This document shows, one piece after another, positions 39,369-49,261 of a stretch of DNA of 64,000 bases. Source of the DNA: Closterium sp. Naga37s-1 (Eukaryota > Streptophyta > Zygnematophyceae > Desmidiales > Closteriaceae); the NCBI GenBank assembly GCA_947471745.1, contig CANJKZ010000820.1:1339501-1403500 (forward strand), written 5' to 3'. Position 1 is the stretch's first letter, and each line of letters starts with the position of its first letter. A program made the translations under genes and the position numbers. The notes below the pieces were generated by a model, which saw nothing but the letters and a program-made list of their open reading frames with translations, was not told the origin of the DNA and did no database searches.

Positions 39369-41690
39369 AAAACGCCGTAGTGAACAGTTTACTTTAGCAG
39401 ACGAGAAAGAGAACTCGGACCGGATTGGAGTGTAACAGTGTCAGAGTCCTCGCAGGTATGTTTCGATCTCTGGGTTTCACAGGCTGTTTTTGAGGCGCCT
39501 CAAAAGTCGGATCAGAGTGTTCCCAGGTACATTTGGAGACTCTTTGGGTTTCACAGGCTGCTTGGCGCTCAGAGGCCACACGAGGACGCTATCTTATTAG
39601 TAGCAATACTTCTAGTATTGTACTCCTGTTATCCCTGGTTTGCAAGCGGCGCTGCGGCTTTGTGGAAGAGGAATGGCTAGCCGCGTGACCTCCTCTGGTG
39701 GGGGGAGAGGCGGTGGTAGCAGTACTAGTTCTGTATTATGTAGAGAAGTAGCTGAAACGCGGCGCCTGATCGAGCAGAAACCGCGTGGTTCTACTCCTGG
39801 CTTCTTGCAGAGCCGGTGGTTGAAAAGTTTGAACCGCAGCAAGCAGAGTTAGCACTGCTGCCTCGTCAGGAACTCAGACCGCGGGGCTAGACAGCCAATC
39901 AAACAGAAACCGCGTGGTATTACACATCCTCCTAGCCTCTCGCAGAAGCTGAATCTGGAAGAGTTTGACGAGCAGCAAGATGAGTGCTGCCCCGTCACGT
40001 ATTCTCACACGCGGAGCGCCGACCTTGACGAATTGAGCAGTGATTAGACAGAAACCGCGTTCTACATCAACCAGAAGGGAGCGGCTGTATTCATAGTAAT
40101 CCGTGGTCAGACAGAAAGGCTCGGGAGTCCTGAGAATATCGTGTTTGCTCGCGTCAAGAAACTCATAAGCTCCGAAGTCAGCTAGACAGTCAGCCCTTGT
40201 GAGAAAGCTACCCGCGACGTTCAGTACAGAGGTCGACTGGCAATGCTACTCGCGATGCTCGGACATGATCTCGGTGTTGCAAAATAATATCATATTATTA
40301 TGCCCGTCATGCCTACAGGCCTAGACAAAGTAGTGGCGTGGCACGTCATCATGATGATGATCGTTCTTACGCCAGCCGCTGGCTAGTGGTTCATCATCAG
40401 CCTGATGAGGCAACTTGTCGACAAGACCGTGTACGTAACACGAGCACGCGGCAGCTGCTCGACCAAATTCAACTACAGTACAGTAATACAGTACCGGATC
40501 TCACAAATTCCGTGTCAACGCCGAATATCTCAAGGTCAGGAGCGATAAGTGGGGAAGAAAGAGGAGGGAAAGCCAACGGGAGGAACTGGGGTTCGGAAAT
40601 ATCGAGGGGCTGGCGTTGATGGGCGTGATGCCCGGTTCGGTGCCGCAGCCATGCCAAACACACAGCTTCGGTTGACTCCCGTTCCGTCAGTTGATGGCAG
40701 CTCAATCGAAGGCCAGTACAAAACCTACAGCGAATCAAGAAAACGAATAATTTATTATTGAACATTGGACAAATCAGTGCATGCCACCGTGAGATTCAGG
40801 TCCCCGTTGAGCAACTCAACAGCGGCAGCACCAGCACACCCGCGTGTCCCTCCATCCCGCTGACCAGCACTGTGCTTTCTATTGAGGCAAGCGACCAAGA
40901 GTCCAAGTTTTGCAACGGATCTAGGCACGGGCGGTAGAATCGCGTAGTAATAAAGAGGACAAACTAGGGACATAAGTCAAAAGTCAGAGAATGTCCCTTA
41001 TGGCGGATCTGCATCATCAAGAATCAAGCATGTATGCTGGTTCTGCGACTATGGCGGAGGGAGCTAGCTGTATGCGCAGCTGGATTGGCTAGCGAAATAA
41101 CTGGATGTTAAACCGATCAGACGGATTGGTTAACGATAACGCTGGATGGTTACACAATTTGTGTTTTTACCCAATCAGCTCCGTGTGTGTGGTGTGGAGC
41201 TATTGCAACAATAAATGGAACATAACCAATCAGTTTGACTCCTCGCAGCAGTATACATTTGAAAGGTGGGTTTCAAAATTATTAGGAACTTGAAGAAAAA
41301 GGTTACCAAATTTCAAGTGCACCCCCTCGTCCTTCCCCTGCGGAGAAGCGGTTCTCTCTCGATTTCAAAACCTAAGGATTTGATGCGGAGAATAGGCGAT
41401 CGAGGGAGAGCCTAGGCGCAGAGTTGCAAAGCGGATACTTGTAAACCGAATAATGGCTTGGTAGAAACCAAATACTGATGCCAAACTTGGTATCCAGTAA
41501 CGGGAGGAACGAAATTGATTATCTTATAGATTGATTAAGTGATATGTTACAACAGAAACAACATGCACCTTATATAGGAGCATAATGACATGCACAAGAA
41601 TGTTCTACGAGAACGTTGTTAAAGGAGAACGTACAAGCACATACTCTAATATGTTGTTTCCAGGTTGGCACCACCATGTGAAAATACCAT
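39369..41690. other. Upstream region of WRKY-like gene B and flank
   Basis: No gene supported. 39600-40500 is related to unit C 60720-61600, and 40890-41150 to unit A 14477-15350. The plus ORF at 40338-40619 lies in sequence that is not open in unit C. From about 41470 to 41690 an AT-rich block with a minus-strand TATATAAGG looks like the remnant of another LTR, not further identified. Confidence 0.45.
39488..39505. repeat. Junction palindrome P8 (centre GCGC)
   Basis: TTTTGAG-GCGC-CTCAAAA upstream of WRKY-like gene B. It lies between two copies of an approximately 46-bp block ending GGGTTTCACAGGCTG (39441-39486 and 39512-39560). Units A and C have the block once and no palindrome. Confidence 0.95.
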
Positions 41691-41695
41691 CAGGT
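41691..41695. other. Left TSD (CAGGT) of copia C3
   Basis: CAGGT directly outside the lower LTR; the same five bases follow the upper LTR at 47351-47355. Confidence 0.9.
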
Positions 41696-41817
41696 TGTCA
41701 GAATCAAGTGTGCAGGAATGACTAGAGAGAGGGCAGTACAAGTATGTATAAGCTAACCCTAATTGGGGTTGTACCCCGTACAGAGTAACCCACTATAGTA
41801 TAGCAAGTAGAATTGTC
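41696..41817 (-). repeat. 3' LTR of C3
   Basis: On the minus strand it ends GATTCTGACA and begins near TTGACAATTC, a mutated TGTCA start, next to the polypurine tract. Similar to the upper LTR. Confidence 0.82.
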
Positions 41818-41842
41818 AACCATAGGTTAAGTGGGGGACAAC
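41818..41842 (-). other. Polypurine tract of C3
   Basis: On the minus strand, TCCCCCACTTAACCTATGG directly before the 3' LTR, a weakened version of the C1/C2 hairpin block. Confidence 0.55.
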
Positions 41843-42050
41843 CAGATGGTCACAAGACCGTCAAGCAAGAGAACAAGCAAAGCAAAGCTCAAGGTGGATC
41901 TCAAGGACACCACACAGTCTGAGCCCAAGCAAACGGCCACAAGGCCAGTTTATATGCACAATTACAAGAATTAGGCAGTATACTGATTATAACATAGCAA
42001 GAGTAACCATGAAGGTATAAAGATATATATAAGTGTACAACAAGAGCATG

Positions 42051-45000
42051 TCAAGCAACCAGCAGGTGAGGCAGAGTGGGCACAAGCCCAAGAGGAGTGC
42101 AGAAACGCTGATGATCACCAGACCCAAGGGCCTTGATGAAGACATCAGCAGTGTTGGCCCGAGAGACCACGTAAGCAAGGCACAGCTGACCACGCTGCTG
42201 CAGCTCACGCACAAGGAAGTAGCGAAGAGCAATGTGCTTCGTTCTGTGCTCCAGTCTCTGCTCGCGACACAAGGCAAGCATTGCTTTGTTGTCGACGTAC
42301 AGAACCGGAGGAGAACGAGGCCGCTCCACCAAGTCGGTCAGCAGGTAGGTCAGCAAGCGTAGCTCCTGTGCAGCCATGGCCCCAGCGTAGATTTTCGACC
42401 TCACAGTCGGAACCAAGCACAGAAGAAGGACGAGTGGACCTTCACGAGACATAACTAGAGCTAAGACTGAAGGTATAACCTTGTGACGAACGCTGAGTCG
42501 CCTGGTCGTCGGTCTAAGAAGCGTCGGAGTGTCCTGTGAGTACCACTGAACCCTGTCCTCCAAGCACGAGCCCCATGTCCGATGTACTGCACAAGTAACG
42601 AAGTACCCTCTTCGTAGCATCCCAGTGCATCTTTTGGTGTCTACCGGGAGCCACGTAGCGAGCCAGGAGGCTGAGAGGGTATGCGAGGTCAGGTCGTGTG
42701 TACGTCATCAGGTTCGTGAGGCAACCCACAAGCTATGGGTACAGACCACTCGGTTCTACGGACTCGTCCAAAGGTGGAGCTGAGAGCGAGTGGCCGGTAG
42801 ACAGAGGAGTGGTCTGTGGCGAGGAGAACAGGAAGCAGAAGCGCTGAAGAACCTGGTGCACCATGTGTGACTGAGTGAGAGTGATGGTGCACCGTGCTCT
42901 ATCCCGGATGATCTGCAAGCCAAGATAGTTTCGCAGCTCACCCAGGTCAGTGCAGGTGTGTCTCTTTTGCAGCTCCGCCTTCACTAGGGCCAGCGCCTCC
43001 ATGTCAGAAGTAGCAAAAACCAAGTCGTCGACGTACACGAGAACGTAGAACGGCGGTAGGATAGTGTCGATGCGCAAAAACAACGATGGGTCAGTAGTCG
43101 AAGGAGCAAACCCAAGAGCTACAACTGTCGTTCTTAGTGTGGCGTGCCACTCGCGAGGTGCCTTACGCAGGCAGTACACTGGCCGCCGTAGGCTCCACTG
43201 AGTACCCTCAGGAAACGACCCAGTGAAGCCAGATGGACGGCGCAGCCAGATGGCCTCGTGAAGGCTACCTTGCAAGAAAGTTGTCGAGAAGTCGACGGAG
43301 TGCAGCTCGTAGTCACGCTAAGCTGCAACGTGTAGCAACACCCGAAGAGTGGTCATATTCGGGGTGGGGGAGAAGGTCTGAAAGAAGTCGACTCCCTCAC
43401 GCTATCTGAAGTCTCGAGCAACGTAACGTGCCTTGAAGGCAGGCGGAGAACCCGGCGGCCGCTTCACCCTGAAATTCCACATGCCACTGACGATGTTCGC
43501 CCCAGGTGGGGGTACCTCGTCGACGTAGGTGCCTGTGGAATTCCAGGAAGCCATCTCTGCGTCCATGGCTGTGTGCCACTGAGAGGAGTACTCACCCGAG
43601 ATCGCTTCTCTGTAAGAGCGCGGGGTGGGGATGTCAAGTGCATCCGGGTCTCCTTCAAGGGCTAGCAGCATGGTAGCGAGATGAGGTGCAGCGGCCGTAA
43701 GGCACTCCAGCTCCTCCTATCTATCCTCAAGAACGTCACAGCCAAGGGCAACCTCACCCCCAACGGACGGAGGACACGCAGGGTCAGGGTTAGAAACAAG
43801 ACTCGCGAGGTAGTCTAGGCGGCGAACAGCAGCAAAGTCAACTAGCTCAGCGACTAAGGCAGACGCAGCAGGAGACGAGAACGTAGGGTCCGTCACAACT
43901 GTAGCAACAAAGCGATTGACAGTCGGACTGGAAGGACGAGCAAGGTCAGACGAAGGGTCAGCAACGTCAGGAAGAGAAGACACAGGAGGAGACAGTAGGA
44001 CAACACGCTGTGGAACAGAGGAAGGACGGAGTGTCATATCGTGAGTGCCTGGGACAGCCGGAGCACGAGGAAGACGCACACAACGAACACGAGTAGGAAC
44101 GGAAGCTCTAGTCTCAGGCTCTCTACGCTCAGTCAGGGACCTTGTCACAGCAATGTAAGGAGCAGGAGTAGGGAGATGGGAGTGAGGGAGTAGTTGTGGC
44201 TGAGACAGGTCTGCTGGTGGGAACAGTAAAGGCGGAGTGGTACCAGCGACAGGGAACTCAGTAGGAGCTGGCGGAAGACCTAGAAGGTGGCAAAGCGCAC
44301 CAACAGGTCCAGCATCTCCAGCACCAGCAGCAACTCTATTACCTCCAGCACTAGCAGCACCTCCAGCACTAGCAGCTCCAGCACCTCCAGCACTAGCAAC
44401 ACCTCCAGCACTAGCAGCTCCAGCACCTCCAGCAGCACCTCCAGTACCTTCAGCACCAGCAGGACCTCAAGCACTGGCAGCTCCAGCACCTCCAGCACTA
44501 GCAGCACCTCCAGCACTAGCAGCTCCAGGATCGCCAGCACCAGTAGCACCTCCAACAGTAGCAGCTCTAGCACCTCCAGCACCAGCAGCACCTCCAGCAC
44601 CAGCAGCACCTCCAGCACTAGCAGCTCCAGCACCTCCAGCACTAGCAACTCCAGCACCTCCAGCACCTCCAGCACCAGCAGAACCTCCAACAGTACCTCC
44701 AGCACCAGCAGCACCTCTAGCACTAGCAGCTCCAGCACCTCCAGCACCTCCAGCACCAGCAGCACCTCTAGTACCTTCGGCACCAGCAGTACCTCCAGCA
44801 GCAGCAGCACCTCCAGCACGGTCACCCACAGCGGAGAGTGCGAGAGGAAAGCTTGCTCGCATTGGCATTGCGAACAAGGGAGAGCGCGCCCCAGACCCGA
44901 AAATTCGACGCATCGCCAACCTTCCCCGTCCACCAAAGTGTGGGCAAGGTCTCTGGCTCAGAGACACGGGGCCAGAGGTTGAGCTGATGCGCAGCGTATC

Positions 45001-46440
45001 GGACCGCAAACGATCACAGAAAATGGGGAGCAGCTGCATGAATCATGGAGGTACGAGCAACCTCCATGATCAAGTCGATGGAACGCTCAGGAATCCCATT
45101 TTGCTGAGGAGAGGCCGGAAGCGTGAACGTCTGGCGGATGCCCTTGTCTCAATGGAACTTCTCAAGGAGGCTAGAAGAGAACTCACCACCCCTGTCAGAG
45201 TGCAGACGCAGGACTGGCAAGTCCCGCCGAAACCTCTAGCACGGATCCAGGGGATCAAAACACCATTGTCGCCCGCCTTACGCCGCAAGGGGAAGACAGT
45301 GGTGTAGCGTGTGTAGACGTCAACCACCAGCAGGAAGTAGCGCTCCTGGTCCGTTCCACTGACGGGGGCCGAGCCCCACACGTCCATGTGGAGAGTCTGC
45401 AGAGGAGCAATGGTTGGAGGAAACTCGAAGGAGTGAGGGGCGGCGCGCTGCCGCCCCTTGACGCAGGGAAGGCACGGCGGTTCAGGCGAGCGCGGGAGGG
45501 AGGGCAGGGACCTGGGAAGGCCAGAGACAAGGAGATGGGAGTGCATGCTGTGGAGACGCGGCAGCGAGGGGTGACCGAGGCGGTGGTCCCAGAAGAGAGT
45601 CTGGTGAGAGAGTACTCTACACGAGCAAGACGCTGCAAGCTGACCAGACACAGACACTCGACTCAACGCAGCCACCTAACCTGACTCAGCCACCTGTGCA
45701 GACGCAGTGGTCAGTATGTACAGATCAGACCCAGGCTGACGAGTGCACGTAGCAAGGTGACGGCCAGTCCATGAGCACGTACAGATTGCCACGCACTGTC
45801 CTCCAGGAATGAAGGTGTCAACCCATACATCCTAGAGAACTGCGTTGCTCAACAAGTTCGTCAAGAACGCAGGGAGGTGGAGACCTGAGAGAGACCCGGA
45901 AGGGACTGCCGGACACGGGAGGACAGTGGAGGCTTGCGCAACTACTGGGCCCCCAGAGGGGTCAGCCATTGAGATTGGGACAGGTGCTGCGAGTGGTGTG
46001 ATTGTGGTGCCATCACAAAAGAAGCAACGTGACGCACCTGAATCAAGTGTGAAAGTGTGCAAGGCCTTAGCTGAGGCAGGACCTGTGGCGGTAGACGCAC
46101 GAGCACCTAAAGCTGCAGCAGACTCACTAGCACCTGGAGCGGCAGCAGACTCACTAGCACCTAGTGCGGCAGCAGACTCACTAGCACCTAGAGCAGCAGC
46201 CTCTACAGAACCAGGGACACATCGCTGAGAAGCCAACTCACTAAGCAGCTGCGGGGAGAAGGTCTCCTGCTGACTCTGCTGACGCCGCTGTGCGGTAAGT
46301 AGAAAAACAAAGCCTCCACCACCTGGATGGGCTCGCTGAATAACCCACTCGCGAAGCTGCTGCGGGAATAGCGTGTCCGGGAGAGGTAGTGGCTGCTGCA
46401 GTCCACCCTCTGCCGCTGCGACTACAGTGATAGTGGCCAT
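42051..46440 (-). pseudogene. copia gag-pol polyprotein, degenerate (C3)
   Basis: From 46440 leftwards: a short gag remnant; protease with intact DSGAS; GAG-pre-integrase (HRLGHPS, CLPC) and integrase start (HMDVWGS) at 45070-45675, with frame breaks after it; a Gly/Ala-rich linker; reverse transcriptase (VKRPPGSPPAFKARY and LVYVDDLVF at about 43010-43050); RNase H to 42051. Stops at 43717, 43402 and 43318 each replace a Gln codon that C1 or C2 keeps or nearly keeps. Confidence 0.88.
44290..44830 (-). repeat. Gly/Ala-rich coding repeats (C3 linker)
   Basis: GAGGAG/GAASAGG repeats from 9-15-base units in the integrase-RT linker. The opposite strand is also open and Pro/Ala-rich; that long plus-strand frame is a shadow. 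Confidence 0.85.
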
Positions 46441-46784
46441 GATAGGCAGTGGAAGTCAGTAGCAGCGGCGCAAGGGTAGTAGTAGCGACTCCTGAAGTGA
46501 CTGTGGAGGTCAGTAGAGTACGTGGGCAGTAGGGCACAGGCTAGTGCAGTAACAGCAGTAGTGCCAGCAGTGGCAGCACGAGTAGTAGCATCAGTAGTAG
46601 CAGCAGTCGTAGCAGTAGCAGTAGGAGCAGCAGCAGCGCGCTGGGCAGCAGGGCGCGCTGGCGCTTTTTAGGGTTGCGGAGCGCGCTGGGGTGCGGGGCG
46701 CCCTGGCGCGCTTAGCAGCGGGGCGCGCTGGCGCGCTGGGCTGAGGGGCGTGCTGGCGCGCTTAGCAGCGGGGCGCGCTGGGCT

Positions 46785-47060
46785 GTGGGGCTGCTCGCGG
46801 GCAGAAGGGGCGCGCACGGCAGGGGCTGCTCACGGGCAGCAGTGGCGCGCGGGGCAGGGCCTGCACGCGGGCAGCAGGGGCTCGCGGGGCAGGCCCTGCA
46901 CGCGGGCAGCAGGGGCGCGCGGGGCAGGGGCTGCTCGCGGGCAGCAGGGGCGCTCGGGGCAGGGGCTGCGCGCGGTCAGCAGGGGTGCTCGGGGTAGGGG
47001 CTGCTCGCGGGCAGCAGGGGCGCGCGGGGCAGGGGCTGCTCACGGGCAGCTGGAGCACGC
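46785..47060. repeat. GC-rich minisatellite in the C3 leader
   Basis: About seven units of roughly 36 bp around GGGGCAGGGGCTGCTCGCGG, between the primer-binding site and the gag remnant. Confidence 0.85.
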
Positions 47061-47204
47061 GTGACAGCAGGGCAGCGCGCCAGGGCAGGCAGTGCAAGTA
47101 GCTGCAGGGCAGCTTGACACTGTGCGAGAGGGCCGGACATCGCAAGGGCACTTCGGGCACGAACTAGCGGAACGATCGGTGGGCCCTAAAAACGTAACAG
47201 GTTT

Positions 47205-47220
47205 CCTGCTCTGAATACCA
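47205..47220 (-). other. Primer-binding site of C3
   Basis: Minus strand TGGTATTCAGAGCAGG immediately inside the 5' LTR, close to the TGGTATCAGAGC typical of initiator-tRNA-Met-primed copia elements, with one extra T. Confidence 0.75.
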
Positions 47221-47350
47221 TGTCAGAATCAACTGTGCAAGAATGACTAGAAAGAGGACAGTACAGGTTTGTATAGGGTAACCCTAATTGGGGTTGTACC
47301 CCGTACTTAGTAACCCACTATAGCCTAGCAAGTAGAATTGTATTTTGACA
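47221..47350 (-). repeat. 5' LTR of C3 (130 bp)
   Basis: Minus strand TGTCAAAATA...GATTCTGACA with TGTCA/TGACA ends, followed by CAGGT. Confidence 0.9.
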
Positions 47351-48627
47351 CAGGTATATTTCTACCTGCCCAGGAGTAGTTGCGCATGTTCTTGCAACAC
47401 TGACAGTTGCACATACTCATTTGTGCAATGTCATCACTTCCCTCCAACTCGTCCAATGCTGAAAAGTCTACATCGAAGTGCACAAATTGGAGTATACTTG
47501 GCGAATACCGCAACACATGTATGCGGTAAGCGAAACCGGTCTGCAGTATGCGAAGTCTCGCTACCCCGCATAGGGCTACTACAAGTGAAACCAGACAAAT
47601 GCAGGGCTCTGCCTTAACATTTGCAAAAGGAGACGGATTGTGGAGCTGAGAAGCTACTGCCACCCCTATGTACTGCCACCCCTACGTAGGAAGAGAGGGT
47701 GCTAGCGAGTAAGCCCCGCCACCGCTACCAACTAACGTCAGCCACCGCAAAATGCTGGCCTCGTCTGGTCTGTCTTGGTAATGGTCTCCTCTCCCTTCTC
47801 CAGGTCGAACCTGGACTGGTGTGGCTGGGTCCGGTCAATTGGAATAGCTCAGATTTTGCCATGCAAGCTATAAGTGACACTGGAGTCATTGATGCACTGG
47901 GAGCACCGGATGAAGTTTCCAAATGTCCTGGACTCCCTCCTTGCCATTCGAGCTTCCATGAAGGCTCAGGGTACTTTGAAACTACTATGAGGGCCTAGTA
48001 TGAGGTGAGGAGAATCAAACCAGTCAATTCCACTTCTAATGAGCTCTGAAAGATAGGAAGAACGACAACTATGCAAGCTAACCCTGATACTCTACTGTGT
48101 GCCATTAAAGAAGGAAATAATAAAAAGAAGCAGCAATATCCATACAAAAAGAGCACCATAAAAAAGGGAATAGCTTTCAACACAGCTACAAACTAACGTC
48201 AGCCACCGCAAAATGCTACTAATAGCGGCGCCGCCACGACACGGACAACGGCCTCGTGTCACGATAGACCGGAAAAAAAAAAAAAAAATCAATCAAACAA
48301 ACAAACGAACAAGCAAAACAAAACAAAAAACCGTGATAGTATGCCTTGAGAGGCAATGGCGCGCCCGCTAGGTGCACTCCTCTTATCAGCTCCCACCATA
48401 GTTTTGTGCCGAACTGTCGCAAACTGACGAAAAAACTAGGGCCCTAGTGGCAGCTGCTAAATGGACGATTATAACTAAGTTGCAGTCCAAATTAGTGCTC
48501 TGAAAAGTATATATATGTGTTCCAATCATTACTCCCCTTACCGACTGTCTGCGTAGTATCATCACACTCAGACACGCTGAAAAGATTGTGATGCTACTGC
48601 GCAAGTGCTGAAAGTTGGGAGCGGAAA
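47351..48627. other. Spacer right of C3
   Basis: No recognised gene. Starts with the second CAGGT copy. A minus frame at about 47325-47663 has a Cys cluster (CNCQCCKN) but overlaps the LTR and is not supported. AACTAACGTCAGCCACCGC occurs at both about 47727 and 48193. An A-rich run lies at 48272-48331. Confidence 0.4.
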
Positions 48628-49260
48628 GTGGGATCTGGTGGTATGGGAGACAGCGGAGCAGCAAGTGTCAGGCGGGTGCCCACGGATTCAACAAGTGATG
48701 AATCGAAGCCCGCGCAATACCAGCATGGTGCAAAGAGCAGCTTGCGACGTCCATCGGGATCAGAGCAAGGCACAGTAATTTTGGTGAGGAAGCAGACTAG
48801 CATACCTATGCAGGGATAGCATTCTAGTTTGCTTACCGACTGGGATAAAAGGGCATGTTTCCTTGGTGGGTCAGTGCATCCATACCCCCCCAAGGATGAC
48901 ACCTGTAGCCCTTCGGAAGACCATTTCGGGCTAGTGTCCACTTCCAACACTCCCCTCACTGGAAGGGCCCACCAATAGGGCACAGGAAGTCGTCGATAAC
49001 AGGAATCAAACCCCGGTCCTCCACAGTCACCGCACCATGCAGGGATAGTATCTTACTCCGCTAACCAATTGGAATAAAGGGGCAAGTTTCCTTGGTGGGT
49101 CAGCACACTCATACCCCCCAGGACGCACCTGTAGCCCTTGGGGAGACCATTTCGGGCCATTCCAGTGTCCACTTCCAGTAACCTTTGAACAGCTAAGACC
49201 AGTGACAGTTACTATTGGATACCCGTGCCACCTAAAGTGCAGGAGGCAGAGTCCAGCACC
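48628..49260. repeat. Dispersed repeat block, partly tandem
   Basis: Matches 18286-18660. A sub-block with GTTTCCTTGGTGGGTCAG occurs twice here (about 48857 and 49088), so the block is partly duplicated. Confidence 0.6.
48995..49085 (-). ncRNA. tRNA-like / SINE-like promoter block
   Basis: On the minus strand the order is CCAATTGGTTAGCGGAGTAA (D-arm and A-box-like), then about 35 bases, then GGGGTTTGATTCC (B-box-like). No convincing acceptor stem or clover-leaf was found, so a tRNA-derived SINE or a dead tRNA is more likely than a working tRNA. Confidence 0.35.
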
Positions 49261-49261
49261 C

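Larger units (their letters stand above)
41696..47350 (-). mobile_element. Ty1/copia family 1, copy C3, full-length insertion
   Basis: Minus-strand element with both LTRs, a CAGGT target-site duplication, a primer-binding site and a polypurine tract. Length 5.65 kb. Domain order as in C1. The gag region is short and replaced in part by a GC-rich minisatellite, and the polyprotein has several stops and frameshifts, so it is non-autonomous. Confidence 0.93.

Noticed and set aside
40338-40619. 93-residue plus-strand frame upstream of WRKY-like gene B
   Set aside because: The related sequence of unit C is not open, and there is no recognisable domain.
44237-45307. 356-residue Pro/Ala-rich plus-strand frame
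   Set aside because: Antisense to the integrase and Gly/Ala linker of C3.
47325-47663. 112-residue minus frame with a Cys cluster
   Set aside because: It overlaps the C3 LTR and target duplication, so part of the frame is younger than the flank.
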